Shown: positions 19,493 to 28,815, numbered from the stretch's first letter. The stretch: 64,000 nt of DNA from Symbiodinium natans (GCA_905221605.1 CAJNDS010000449.1:16001-80000); one strand, 5' to 3'. Translations and numbers: made by a program. Notes: generated by a model not told the origin, from the sequence alone.

Positions 19493-21252
19493 AAACCCGA
19501 CGTTGCGGCCTTGGCCGCCTCGACTGCGTTTGCTTCCAAGTAGAAGTTGTAGACACCTCCCTCCTGGTAGAGGGGTATCGTACCCTTCTTTTCTTCGGCG
19601 CTCGCATGTTTTACCAGCTTTTCTATCTTTCGGCCTAATGGGCTTGCGCGGGGTATGAGGTGCCCTTCATCCTCTTGGATCACACCCACATACCCTTGTT
19701 TCGCACACTTGTAGGCTGACACCAGCGGTTTGTGCACCGGGGCCAGGGACCCAGTGATCCCCTTCATCCGGCCATTCTCGTCTCTGCCGGAGATTTTGCA
19801 TGCACCTTTGCTGGTGATCAGTTCTCCACTTGCGGTCTTGAAGGTCAGCTCTGGGCCTTCAGCAGGCGAACCCTTACTCTCCCAGTCCTGAGGGATTGCT
19901 GTCCGGGCCGCCCCTGTGTCGTAGTTAAACTTCATCCACCGCCCGCCTTGGGAGGCGGTTTCTACAGCGCAAAGTTCAACTGCACCCAGCTCATCTTCCT
20001 GAGCTGGTTCTTCTGCCTCTCCCTCTTCTAGGGATCCAGCGTGCTTTCCTTTGCCTTTGCTTTTGCCCTTGTCCTTGGGCTTGCCCTTGTTCTTTGAGTC
20101 CGTGTTTCCCAATTTGAGCTTTGACCAACAGTCGGCGGCTTTATGGCCAGGCTTGCCACAGTTGTGACAGTTGCCTTGGAACTTCTGTACAGAGCCATTC
20201 TTGGTTTGAGCCTTTCCGTTTGAGCCATCTTTGCCACCCTTACCTTTACCTTTACCTTTAGGGTCTTTACCTTTCCCCTTCCCCTTCATGAGGGAGCTTA
20301 TGGCTTGGGTTAAGGCATCAACCTCCATTGGCGCTGGTCCTTGGGACGATGACGCTGGGATTTTCCCCGGTTGTTCTACCGTCCCTTTCGTCTTAACCTC
20401 AACCAACTGCTGTATCTCCCCCTTCATATCTTCGTAGGTGTTTAACCTAGCTTTGTTGAGGATAAGATGCTGCTCTAAGTCTGTAGGAACTAGCAACTCT
20501 AGGGCTGTACTCTTCAAGTCGTCACTCAACTTTTCTCTCACGCCTGCATCATTCTTTCGGGCTTCGTATCTTCTTATCAGGTCGTCTAGTTGGTCTATAG
20601 CTTGTCTAACATGCTCCCAACCCTTGACTCTCACTGGTGACAGAATGGCCCTCAAGAGGTTCCTCTTGCGGCCTGCCGACAGCGGGTCGAACCGCCGGTG
20701 CAGGCGTCTCCAGGCCTCAAAACCACCACCAGAGTTCACCACTATGCCCTCGGATTCTCCCGTGCACAGGTGCTGGAGTAGCCGCCATACTTGGTCACCC
20801 TTTTCCGGGATGTCTTCTACGGTGTCTGCGGCTGCTGTTACTGTGCCACCGGGGCTAGCGGGGGCTGGGCTGTTACCAAACTGCAGGTCTACATCTGTGT
20901 CTTTGACTTCGTCTTCTTGCTCTTGTGCCCACTCAAGTACCTCTTCAAACTTTCTTCCAAACACAGACGCCAACATATTGACGACCGACCGACTCCATCT
21001 ACGGAACTCATCTTCCACATTGTTGAACCGCTCGGGTCTACCTAGGGCTTTGGTATCGAACAGAATTCTTGTGGAGTCAGGTCCCTTTTCCCTAACCCTC
21101 ATCGTTTGGGCTAGCTCTGCTACAGACTGAGCTAGGGCTGCTACTCCTGCTTGCCCCTGTTCTGCCTGTTGTTGCTGTGCCGTTAGCGCCGTTATCTCTG
21201 CCTGCATTGCTGCGATTGTCTGCTGTAGCTGTTGCACCTGTGTTGCGTCCAT
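19471..21252 (-). CDS. gag: Gag with C-terminal aspartic protease, copia element
   Basis: 593 codons from ATG (MDATQVQQLQQ). Residues 1-55 are glutamine/alanine-rich and probably coiled coil. The middle (about 60-290) resembles copia Gag, with a KALGRPERF...FRRW start. A Lys/Gly-rich basic region (323-345) precedes one CCHC zinc knuckle, CHNCGKPGHKAADC, at residues 362-375; this binds element RNA in the virus-like particle. After a Lys/Glu-rich linker comes a retropepsin-type protease with its catalytic FNYDTGAARTAIP (Asp-Thr-Gly at 445-447). The protease is therefore in the gag frame. The frame ends seven codons after the heptamer GGGTTTC, and the integrase-RT frame is in -1 relative to it, which points to Gag-Pol production by -1 frameshifting. 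Confidence 0.93.
   Translation of the reverse strand: MDATQVQQLQQTIAAMQAEITALTAQQQQAEQGQAGVAALAQSVAELAQTMRVREKGPDSTRILFDTKALGRPERFNNVEDEFRRWSRSVVNMLASVFGRKFEEVLEWAQEQEDEVKDTDVDLQFGNSPAPASPGGTVTAAADTVEDIPEKGDQVWRLLQHLCTGESEGIVVNSGGGFEAWRRLHRRFDPLSAGRKRNLLRAILSPVRVKGWEHVRQAIDQLDDLIRRYEARKNDAGVREKLSDDLKSTALELLVPTDLEQHLILNKARLNTYEDMKGEIQQLVEVKTKGTVEQPGKIPASSSQGPAPMEVDALTQAISSLMKGKGKGKDPKGKGKGKGGKDGSNGKAQTKNGSVQKFQGNCHNCGKPGHKAADCWSKLKLGNTDSKNKGKPKDKGKSKGKGKHAGSLEEGEAEEPAQEDELGAVELCAVETASQGGRWMKFNYDTGAARTAIPQDWESKGSPAEGPELTFKTASGELITSKGACKISGRDENGRMKGITGSLAPVHKPLVSAYKCAKQGYVGVIQEDEGHLIPRASPLGRKIEKLVKHASAEEKKGTIPLYQEGGVYNFYLEANAVEAAKAATSGFSGQLKA
19492..19498 (-). promoter_or_regulatory. Candidate -1 frameshift slippery heptamer GGGTTTC
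   Basis: On the minus strand the gag frame reads TCG GGT TTC AGC, i.e. G GGT TTC. This fits the X XXY YYZ rule for -1 slippage. Slipping one base back continues as GGG TTT CAG CGG, exactly the pol frame, which stays open to the pol stop. The gag stop is a few codons downstream, followed by a small perfect hairpin (GTCCC-ACT-GGGAC). No pseudoknot was worked out. Confidence 0.6.
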
Positions 21253-21391
21253 CTTGTGTTTTCTACGTCAACGACGGAAAAGAACCCTATTTGGTCTAGG
21301 CTAAACTCAAACCCTGCCGCCTACCCTTCCCTTTTTCTCTCTCGGGCAGCGGCGTTCAAAAAATGCGTTTCTCTTCTCGAAGAAGGGCCGA
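21253..21391 (-). other. Spacer between ORF1 and gag
   Basis: These 139 bp separate the ORF1 stop from the gag ATG. How gag would be translated downstream of ORF1 (reinitiation, internal entry or trans-splicing) is not evident from the sequence. Confidence 0.5.
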
Positions 21392-22636
21392 TCACTCGGC
21401 CTCTCCCTCGCACTCCTCGGAGCCTTCCTCCTCAGAGCTGCTCCTCAACTGTCCTGAGGGCCTTCTATACACAAAGTTGGGTTTGGCCTTAGCCTCGACC
21501 CTGGTTGTGAATGCTACGGCTGCTCTTCTCGCACGCAACTCCCGCTCGTCGCAGCTGCTGCAGGCTCCACCTGCCGTGCCGCTCGCGGCTCGGCCTGCAA
21601 GCGCCCTTTGCAAGGACAACCCAACAGATCCCGCGGTTACCTTGGTGATCCAGCCAAACGCCAACCTTCGAATCTGGTAGTTCGTTGTTGGGGTCAAGGG
21701 TGCTCCTCCCTTCCGGGTCTCAGGCTTACCGGCGTCTATTCCAGCCCAGTACTGCCTCAACGCCAGGTGCTGGAGTCGCGTGTCCAAGGACGCCTTGTGT
21801 GTCCACCCTTCTCGCACCCGCCGGTCCTCCTCTGCAGCGGTCCAAACACCCAAGCCTCGGCCTTTTCCCTTTTGCTTACCTTTCGACTTGGGCTCTGCTT
21901 TGGGCGCTGCCTCAAGCGCGGCGATGGTAGGTACTGCCGCCTCTGGTTGCACTGCAGGCTCAGGAACAATCACCAACCCACGGTTGCGGCGGCGATAGAT
22001 AGCTGTACCTGCCGCTCTGGCCTTTGCCTTCGCGCGAGCCTCCGCCGCACCTGCTGCCAAGATAGCTGCTACCCTAGCCTCTCTTCTCACAGGCACCGAT
22101 GGTGCGGATGGCACCGACTCTTCCCCTTCACGGGGAGCCGAGCTGCAGCTCGACCTAGACCGGCTTCTTGACCTCGCTTTCGGCTCGGCCCTGTCCCTTG
22201 GCACCACCGACAGCAAGGAGCTATCACTTGAAGGTTCCTCCTCAGGCGTAAGGACAATGCTTGGCGTCTTCGGCTGCTCCAACCCCTGATCCTTGAACGC
22301 TTCTTCCGGTGTTCCCGGAGAGGTCCCCTCTATAGTTCTACCCTCCGGGGGTGTTTGAGGGGGCTTCACGTAGTTCACGTCGAAGGCCTCAGGCGGTGTG
22401 CCTGGCACGCACTGCCGCTTCCACGGCGGCGGACCCTCAGGTTCAGCTGGTGTCTGGTCCAGCCTACGCGAACCTGGTAGCCCCTTGTCAGCAGCCCACA
22501 CTTTGCGGCCCTTGCGCCGTTCCAGCGCCTCAGCGCTCCTGACGCCCTTCTTCCGGGGCTTTGTACTCCTGCCCTTTCCTCCTTTCCCAGTGACTTTCCT
22601 TGTGTGCCCCTTTTCGCTATGGCTCCACGCTACCAT
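21392..22636 (-). CDS. ORF1, extra N-terminal ORF of copia element (unknown function)
   Basis: This is a 414-codon frame whose ATG is made from the last base of the 5' LTR plus the first two bases of the primer-binding site, so there is almost no leader after the LTR. The product is basic and low-complexity. It starts MVAWSHSEKGHTRK, has a proline/glutamate-rich middle (about residues 70-150), an RS run SRSRSRSS (about 156-163), an Ala/Arg segment (185-215), a Lys/Gly stretch KSKGKQKGKGRG (about 250-261) and an acidic serine tail. I recognise no catalytic or zinc-knuckle motif. It could be a nucleic-acid-binding structural protein or part of a longer Gag. It ends 139 bp before the gag ATG and is in a different frame. 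Confidence 0.7.
   Translation of the reverse strand: MVAWSHSEKGHTRKVTGKGGKGRSTKPRKKGVRSAEALERRKGRKVWAADKGLPGSRRLDQTPAEPEGPPPWKRQCVPGTPPEAFDVNYVKPPQTPPEGRTIEGTSPGTPEEAFKDQGLEQPKTPSIVLTPEEEPSSDSSLLSVVPRDRAEPKARSRSRSRSSCSSAPREGEESVPSAPSVPVRREARVAAILAAGAAEARAKAKARAAGTAIYRRRNRGLVIVPEPAVQPEAAVPTIAALEAAPKAEPKSKGKQKGKGRGLGVWTAAEEDRRVREGWTHKASLDTRLQHLALRQYWAGIDAGKPETRKGGAPLTPTTNYQIRRLAFGWITKVTAGSVGLSLQRALAGRAASGTAGGACSSCDERELRARRAAVAFTTRVEAKAKPNFVYRRPSGQLRSSSEEEGSEECEGEAE
22621..22635 (-). promoter_or_regulatory. Primer-binding site (tRNA primer) of copia element
   Basis: Immediately inside the 5' LTR the minus strand reads TGGTAGCGTGGAGCC. PBSs start TGG because they pair with the CCA 3' end of a tRNA. 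The implied tRNA 3' end, ...CCACGCTACCA, has the U72 partner expected for an A1-U72 eukaryotic initiator Met tRNA. The primer identity is an inference. The first ORF reads straight through this site. Confidence 0.75.
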
Positions 22637-22747
22637 GAAAATCTCTTTTCTACGCTCAACTGGGAATCTTGAGAGTTAGATGCATCGGCATATATACACT
22701 GTACACTATACAACTGCATGACCTAGATTAGGCGGTACAATTTTGCA
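22636..22747 (-). repeat. 5' LTR of copia element
   Basis: This is the upstream 112-bp LTR. On the minus strand it begins TGCAAAATTG and ends GATTTTCA, giving the TG...CA termini of retroviral-type LTRs. A TATATATG stretch inside it is a candidate promoter TATA-like element. The LTR is very short for copia elements. Its last base supplies the A of the ORF1 start codon. Confidence 0.95.
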
Positions 22748-22752
22748 CCTAT
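22748..22752. repeat. Target-site duplication CCTAT (right copy)
   Basis: This is the second copy of the duplication, followed by ACCCTAAACCC. The empty site was therefore a telomere-like CCCTAT-ACCCTAAA tract. Confidence 0.92.
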
Positions 22753-22839
22753 ACCCTAAACCCTAAAACCTGACAAACCGAAAGTCCCAATCCAGGGCCT
22801 GCTGGGTGAGGCCAAGGAATGCGACGCATTGGACGCAGC

Positions 22840-22857
22840 GAGTCCCGCCTATGGCAG
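22840..22857 (-). CDS. Unknown gene exon 9 (possibly 18 bp)
   Basis: After acceptor GCTTCCTCAG the frame reads (A)AIGGT and exits at GC donor CTC|GCTGCG, which keeps phase with exon 10. A longer reading to about 22799 (RCVQCVAFLGLTQQ) is also open. It lies only about 90 bp from the copia element. Confidence 0.45.
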
Positions 22858-23142
22858 CTGAGGAAGCTCCGCTGGGGGTTAGGGATTAGCTATAGGGTTT
22901 GAGGTTTAGCGCTGTTGGAGAGTTTGAGGGGGCTACCCGAAGAGCCCAACAACCCTTAAGTATTGAATATACCTTATAAGCCATGTTAAGAATCCCTGTA
23001 TAAATTAAGGTATCTTCCTCAATTAAGGGGCACTGGGCTCTTGGGGCAGGCGTTTTGTCTGCTTGCTTCCGTCTGCTAGTTGTAGTGGCTCCTGCTTCGG
23101 CCCAGGATTCAAGACATGGGGGAGATTTAGGGTTGCAGGGTT

Positions 23143-23315
23143 GGGGTTTAGGGTTTAGGGTTTAGGGTTTAGGGTTTAGGGTTTAGGGTTTAGGGTTTAG
23201 GGTTTAGGGTTTAGGGTTTAGGGTTTGGGGTTTGGGGTTTGGGGTTTGGGGTTTGGGGTTTGGGGTTTGGGGTTTGGGGTTTGGGGTTTAGGGTTTAGGT
23301 TTTTTGGGTTTAGGG
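23143..23315 (+). repeat. Compound TTTAGGG / TTTGGGG array
   Basis: TTTAGGG units (to about 23221) switch sharply to about nine TTTGGGG units and back again. Local homogenisation of variants suggests array growth by slippage or unequal exchange rather than telomerase. Confidence 0.9.
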
Positions 23316-23418
23316 TTTAGGGTTTAGGGTTGTATAGGGCTTAGGGTTGGAGGATTTCTTGTGTAACTAGCTAGCGTTTGGGGCGCTTAGGGTTTCCAAC
23401 TCTCTCTTTCAAGCAGGC

Positions 23419-23466
23419 CTGCCGCTCTACCTCGGAATAGCGGTCGAAGATCCCCTGGCCCCTCAG
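23419..23466 (-). CDS. Unknown gene exon 8
   Basis: Acceptor CATGTCTCTCAG, GC donor CAG|GCCTGC. The phase from exon 7 gives AEGPGDLRPLFRGRAA. A second open frame, LRGQGIFDRYSEVERQ, looks at least as protein-like, so the frame needs transcript data. Confidence 0.65.
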
Positions 23467-23604
23467 CTGAGAGACATGTAAACACATGGTCACTGCTCTA
23501 ACTTAGGGTCCTTCTTCGGGTTTAGGGTTTAGGGTTAAATTGTGGCCCCTTTGGGGTTGGTACTAAAGCCTCTTGTATTAGGGTACTGTACCCTGGGTGA
23601 GTCT

Positions 23605-23725
23605 GCATGTCTGCGTGTCTGCGTGTCTCTCTGTGTGTGTGCGCGCGTGCGCGTGCTTCTCTCTGCGTGTCCGCGTGTCGGTGTGTCTGCGTGCGTGTGT
23701 GGGTGTGCGTGCGCGCGTGTCTTGC
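23605..23725. repeat. TG/CG microsatellite
   Basis: Degenerate (TGTCTGCG)/(TG)/(CG) tract, purine-pyrimidine alternating and potentially Z-DNA-forming. Confidence 0.9.
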
Positions 23726-23835
23726 TAACTGTTCGTGCTCGTCAGGATCCAAAAAAAACCTAAGCCTAGGGCCCAAGCCCGGAATAAAAGCCTAAATCGA
23801 ACAAGCCAAGCCCTCCCCCTCCCATAATCACTTGC

Positions 23836-23905
23836 CGGGGCGCTGTTTAAGCTCCTCAGGAGTTTGGAAGTGGGTGACAATGACCTGCTTCTTGCTCAGG
23901 AAGTC
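23836..23905 (-). CDS. Unknown gene exon 7
   Basis: DFLSKKQVIVTHFQTPEELK-QRP; acceptor TTGCGAG|G, GC donor CCG|GCAAGT, the GC form of the consensus donor. Confidence 0.8.
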
Positions 23906-24064
23906 CTCGCAACGCAAAACCGAATGTCCCCTTTTGAGTCCCGATGCGGCATTTTCGGCCCAAAGACCTTCTTGTCATGATTCTGGGTTAGGGTTTACAG
24001 GGGTTTAGGGTTAAGTTTAGGGTTTACGGTCCATGCAGAACACTGAGCCTGAAATAACAACTGT

Positions 24065-24265
24065 TCATCTTGTCATGAAAGTGGGGCTGCTAGTCCCCAC
24101 TCCGACCTTAAAGCTATGATCAGCAGAAGACATAAACCCTAAACCCTGTTGGGAGTTTAGGTCCCTTAACCCTAAGAAACCTGTGGAAGACCCTTCTACT
24201 GAACTCTTCATACTCTTTTGGCCTTCAGGCGCAAGATTGAAATCACAATCCCATAATATAGCCAC
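24065..24265 (-). pseudogene. Short endonuclease-like fragment
   Basis: A 66-codon frame starting MAILWDCDFNLAPEGQKS. WDCDFNLAP recalls the GDFN.AP motif of LINE endonucleases; the rest is unrelated. Weak. Confidence 0.2.
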
Positions 24266-24850
24266 GCTGATATGGACCTACGATACTGTAGATAAAATGG
24301 ATAATGTCGGGGCTGCTTGCAAAAGAGTTTACCTAATGCAAACATAACCTGAGGCAATCCCTTGCTTGTTTAAACAAGAAAGCTGTAAAACATATCACTC
24401 TTGATGAGACGGCACTTTTGTGCTGCCCCTAGACCTTGAACCCGAATCCCTAACCAGGGGGCTTATATTTGAGGGAGCAGAACCTCTGAAACTCGGACTT
24501 CGGGTCTGATAGTTCTTGGTAAGAGCCGGGTTTAGGGTTTAGGGTTTAGGGTTTAGGGTTTAGGGTATGGATTTGGGGTTTAGGGTTTAGGGTTCAGGGT
24601 TCAGGCTAAGGGTGTTTCAGGCCTCAGAAGCCCTTCTCCCGAAAGCCTTTGGGGCTTTGGGGCCTGTAGGGCTGCTTTCGGGGCAGGGTTTGGGGGTCTG
24701 CAGGGTTTCTTTAGGTTTCTTGGGGCTTGGCAGGGTTAGGGTCTAGGGTCTAGGGGCTAGGGATTAGGGCTTAGGGTTTAGGGTTTAGGGTTTGGGGTTT
24801 AGGGTTTGGGGTTTAGGGTTTGGGGTTTAGGGTTTAGGGTGGTTGCTTGC

Positions 24851-24908
24851 GTCCTGGAGTTTGTCGGCCGTCGTCTTGTACTTGTTGCCATCGTGGGCAG
24901 GGAAGTAC
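24851..24908 (-). CDS. Unknown gene exon 6
   Basis: (G)YFPAHDGNKYKTTADKLQD; acceptor ACCCTGAG|G, GC donor GAC|GCAAGC. Confidence 0.78.
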
Positions 24909-25306
24909 CTCAGGGTCCACCTCCGTCCCGGGCCACCCCACCCACCCCCCTCCCCGCCCCAACGCAAGCACACAACCCTAAACCCTAAACCCTAAACCCT
25001 AAACCCTAAACCCTAAACCCTAAACCCTAAACCCTAAAAGCACACAACAGTCTCAAGTTCACCAGCTGGGCTTCTCATCCTACTACAGGCTCGTGGTAAT
25101 TACTTCATAACCCAACTCTAACTGTACTTTTATAGTGGAAATTACTTGATAACCCAATTCTAACTGTATTTATAACCCACTTCTATGCCCCTTAAGTATC
25201 CTAACAGGGCTCTAATTGGGTTGTAAGTGCAATTACTATTTGGCTCGTGCCTTGGAACCCTTTAGGGGTACAACCGTAGGAGTGCGCGTCTTAATCCTTC
25301 GATCTC

Positions 25307-25310
<4 letters not shown>

Positions 25311-25340
<30 letters not shown>
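25311..25340. repeat. (AG)n microsatellite
   Basis: About 14 AG dinucleotides. A similar tract occurs at 52785-52826. Confidence 0.95.
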
Positions 25341-25341
<1 letters not shown>

Positions 25342-25600
25342 ACTACACCAAATGCCCTAAACAATCCCTTCTAAACCCAAAAAACTCCAGACCCTAAACC
25401 TTATCAACCCTTAGAGGAAGTCCCTAAAGCCTACAAACCCAAAAGCCAAGACTCCTGGAGGGGAAATTTAAACCCTAAACCCTAAACCCGAAGTCCTAAA
25501 CCCTAAACCCTACACCCTAAACCCTAAACCCTAAATCCTAAACCCTAAACCCGAAGTCCTAAGCCCTAAACCCTATACACCCTTGGAGGCAGTTCCTCAC

Positions 25601-25665
25601 CCTCGCGCGGCGAGTCGCTGGCTGGCGCCCCACAGCATCTCGATGACGACTGCCCCACGGGAGTC
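25601..25665 (-). CDS. Unknown gene exon 5
   Basis: DSRGAVVIEMLWGASQRLAA-R(G); acceptor CTTGCGCAG|G, canonical donor AGG|GTGAGG. Confidence 0.8.
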
Positions 25666-25844
25666 CTGCGCAAGGGGTTTAGGGTTTAGGGTTTAGGGTT
25701 TAGGGTTTAGGGTTTAGGGTTTGGGGTTTGGGGTTTGGGGTTTGGGGTTTGGGGTTTGCGGGTTGGGGTTTAGGTTTTTGAGGTTGAGGGTTTAGGACAC
25801 TCTGATGTGTGGGGGAGGGTTTGGGCATGCACTGAAGCGAACTA

Positions 25845-26010
25845 TGGTGCGGGGGGGGGGGGGGGGGGGGGAGGGCTGGGGGTCGGAAGGTTGAGGGGGG
25901 GGGGGGGGGGGGCTGGGGGGTCGGTGTGAGGGGGGGGGGGGCCTGCGGGGTCGGAGGTGAAGGGGGGGGGGGGGGGGGGGGGTGCAGGGTGGATGGTGGT
26001 GGGGTGGGGG
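25845..26010 (+). repeat. G-homopolymer-rich tract
   Basis: Four long G runs separated by GGGTCGGAGG-like spacers, duplicated unit by unit. Copy number may be affected by sequencing. Confidence 0.85.
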
Positions 26011-26049
26011 GGAGGGGAGGGTGTTTACTCGGATGGAGCTCGGGGCGTG

Positions 26050-27235
26050 GGCCTATACAGAAATATATGCCTACGGATTAGGGCTTAGTTTTTCCAAAGC
26101 AGTGGCAGTTTAGGGCAAAGTTTAAGGGTAAATCTGGACCATGCTCGGATCGTCTGAGCATTGTCTGAAGTTGTGAGTTGCATGCTAGACGCTGAACTGA
26201 CTCGCGATGCTCTGCATCTGAGCGCTGCACAAACACCTCAAACAACATGCAAACCCCAAACCCTACACAAGCTGGTTAAATAGACTGTTGAAAGATTTAA
26301 ACAACTGCTGAAATTCAATTTCATCTTGCGTTAGACACCTGCTTCACAACCGTCTAGTAGTTGCACACAGCAAGAAGGTCACATTGTATGCTGCCATATA
26401 GAGAGAAACGGCACGTGGACAATCGATTGTGCCACGAGAGCAAGTGTTGCTGTACTTGTTTACTGGCCATGCAATTAGGCAACCGAGCTGCCGATTGGAC
26501 GTGTGCAGCCGGGTTCCACTGTACCGAGCTTTACCACGCACACGGATGTAGCAGTCAGCTTCACTTCAGAGATACATTTGTTTGAGTTGGCAAGCCGATG
26601 GAAACTCTGGCGAAATTCCGTGTGCTTTGGAGGGGCTTCGCGCACATAAACCCCTCATCCCTATGTCCTGAAGGAACAAACCGAGAAAACAAGAAAAACA
26701 ACTAAGGCAAACACGATGTTCAAAAACATCACACTGTTCATAGATTCATAACCAAGAACTCTTTCACAAGCGCAAAGTCCTGTGGCGATATGGGCTTCCC
26801 TATCCTCTCGGTAGGTGAGTAGAACCAAGAAAAGACCTTTGAGCTCATAACAGATCCGAATATACCAGTCGCATTAACCAGTGGAATGCGGAATGCTCCA
26901 TGATTCAACCTGATGTATACCTTGGAGCCATAAACCCTAAATCTCTAAAGCTCCTAATGTGTTACTCCGTTCTTGGAATATCGTAGAACAAACCTTTAAA
27001 AATCCCTGACCCTTAGCCGCGGCAGCCGTGGGCTCAATTTTTTCAACCAAAAACCCAGGTTCTCAAAATGAGCAGTGGCCTAGGGTTTACACCTAGGACT
27101 ACAAAGGGCGCTTTTTGGTCTCAAGGAGCTGAAATAGGGAACCTAAACCCCAAACAAAAGGGAATAAGGACCCACTCCCTGGTTTATATAGGGTTTAGAG
27201 CCAGACACCCAGAAGTCCTCAATTCTTAAATCCCT
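26050..27235. other. Telomere-poor 1.2-kb stretch without recognised gene
   Basis: The longest stretch outside the copia element nearly free of TTTAGGG. Overlapping ORFs of 65-74 codons (26344-26585) lack motifs and may be chance. It lies between exons 4 and 5 of the unknown gene. An M2-like fragment is at 27090-27190. Confidence 0.5.
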
Positions 27236-27242
27236 TGGCCAC

Positions 27243-27320
27243 GTCCTTGCTCAGGCGCAGCTGGTCCCCTGCTAGCTGCATCACCTTATCGCGCACTATG
27301 TCCGGCACCAGCTCCTTGAC
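27243..27320 (-). CDS. Unknown gene exon 4
   Basis: 26 codons, VKELVPDIVRDKVMQLAGDQ-LRLSKD, amphipathic helix. Acceptor AAGTTCAG|G, GT donor GAC|GTGGCC. Very coding-like. Confidence 0.8.
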
Positions 27321-28167
27321 CTGAACTTCGAGGGTTTAGGGTTTAGGGTTTAGGGTTTAGGGTTTAGGGTTTAGGGCTTAGGCCGGAAAGTCTTGGAACC
27401 AAGATGCTCACACCAAGGTCCCAAAATGCACAAGCGCACTCAGGTAGGTAGATAGATGGAAGAAGGCAAGATAGACAGACATACTGATAGACCCATGAAC
27501 TAGTAGATGCACATATTCAACAACAAATTACAACACATAGTTGTACTGGCATTCTTTTTTTATACCCATACATGACCAAGCAAACAACACACGCACACAC
27601 AAACAAGAAGCGCATAAACGATTGCAAAACAAAACAAAGATCACTTGAACGATTGCAAAATAAACAAAGATCACTGAAGCAAAAGATGTCGAATCCTGGG
27701 TTCCTAAGACCCCCTACACTGCCCCCTCCTTACACAGTCCTCTGGGACGCCCTACATGGTTAAAGCCTATGGGATTTGTAGAGTTTGCAGGTTTCTGGGG
27801 GGGGGTTAATGATTAAGAGTTTCGAAAGTGCGTGCAGAGTTCATAGAGTTGGCTTCGGGTTTGTTGTGGGGCTTTACTAAACCCCCGCAATCATAAACCC
27901 GTGCCCCCCCCCCCTCCTCCCCCTCAAGCTTAAGCCCAAATCCCCAAACCCAAGATCCCAAGAATATGGAATGCAGTGTCAAAATTGTCGTTATAACCAC
28001 CCAAGAAACTCCAAGTACAGCTTTACAAAACTCCCTTAACCCGAAACCCTAAGCCCGAAACCCTAAAACCCAAAGCCCATAATCCCTGAATTTTGGGGGG
28101 TATTGGACCCAGAACGGAGCTAGAGCATGAGACCCGAAGGCTTTTTAGAGCTTCAGTGAACACCCCA

Positions 28168-28311
28168 GGTTTAGGGTTTAGGGTTTAGGGTTTAGGGTTT
28201 ATAGGGTTTAGGGTTTAGGGTTTAGGGTTTAGGGTTTAGGGTTTAGGGTTTAGGGTTTAGGGTTTAGGGTTTAGGGTTTAGGGTTTAGGGTTTAGGGTTT
28301 AGGGTTTAGGG
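28168..28311 (+). repeat. Interstitial telomeric array (TTTAGGG)n
   Basis: About 20 units interrupted once (TTTATAGGG), next to unknown-gene exon 3. Confidence 0.95.
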
Positions 28312-28320
28312 GAACAACAC

Positions 28321-28357
28321 GTACATCCATTTAGCCAATACCCAAGCAAACGGAAAG
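28321..28357 (-). CDS. Unknown gene exon 3
   Basis: (A)FPFAWVLAKWMY; acceptor AGTTGAAG, GT donor TAC|GTGTTG. A hydrophobic segment. Confidence 0.6.
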
Positions 28358-28493
28358 CTTCAACTTCATCCAAAGGTTTAGGGTTTAAGGGTCTTGGATG
28401 TTCTGGGACCCTAAACCCTAAACCCTAAACCCTAATCCCTAAACCCTACGTAACCCTAAACCCTAAACCCTCAGCCCTAAAACAGGACCAGGC

Positions 28494-28531
28494 GCAGGAG
28501 CCATTTTCAGCGGGTCGGCTTTCTTGCCCTT
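28494..28531 (-). CDS. Unknown gene exon 2
   Basis: KGKKADPLKMAP(A); acceptor TCGCGAG, GC donor TGC|GCCTGG. Confidence 0.6.
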
Positions 28532-28815
28532 CTCGCGATTTCTTCCCCCAATAGGAGGAGGGCCCTCCTATGGAAATTCAGATTTCAGGTTACGGGGTTT
28601 AGGGTTTAGGGCTTAGGGTTTTGGGTTTAGGGTGAGGTGTTGCGGGTCAGGGAATAGGGCTGGGGGTAGTGAGACGCCAGCAGCTGCTCAAACCCCAAAC
28701 CCTAAACCCATATCCTCTAACACATAGCCCAACGCATCCAGGCTTAGCCGCATATTCCTATCTCTAGCCCAAGAACCCAGATGTTTGCCGTGCAGATGTC
28801 GTTGTGTGATGCAGT

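Larger units (their letters stand above)
14926..22747 (-). mobile_element. Complete Ty1/copia-type LTR retrotransposon (7,822 bp)
   Basis: The element is bounded by two 112-bp direct repeats that start TG and end CA on the coding (minus) strand and are flanked by identical 5-bp CCTAT target duplications. In minus-strand order it holds 5' LTR, primer-binding site, ORF1, gag with protease, integrase, a methyltransferase-like domain, reverse transcriptase, RNase H, polypurine tract and 3' LTR. Integrase before reverse transcriptase is the Ty1/copia order. The LTRs differ at one base (G at 14929, A at 22639), so the insertion is young. It interrupts a telomere-like CCCTAT/ACCCTAAA tract inside a probable intron of the minus-strand gene that starts at 29,956. 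One frame break before RNase H suggests that this copy is slightly damaged. Confidence 0.96.

Noticed and set aside
18848-19543. Plus-strand ORFs of 100-230 codons inside the copia element
   Set aside because: They are antisense shadows of gag and pol; the minus strand has the recognisable domains.
28127-28150. Extra exon between exons 3 and 4 of the unknown gene
   Set aside because: Including it breaks the reading frame; exon 3 joins exon 4 directly in phase.
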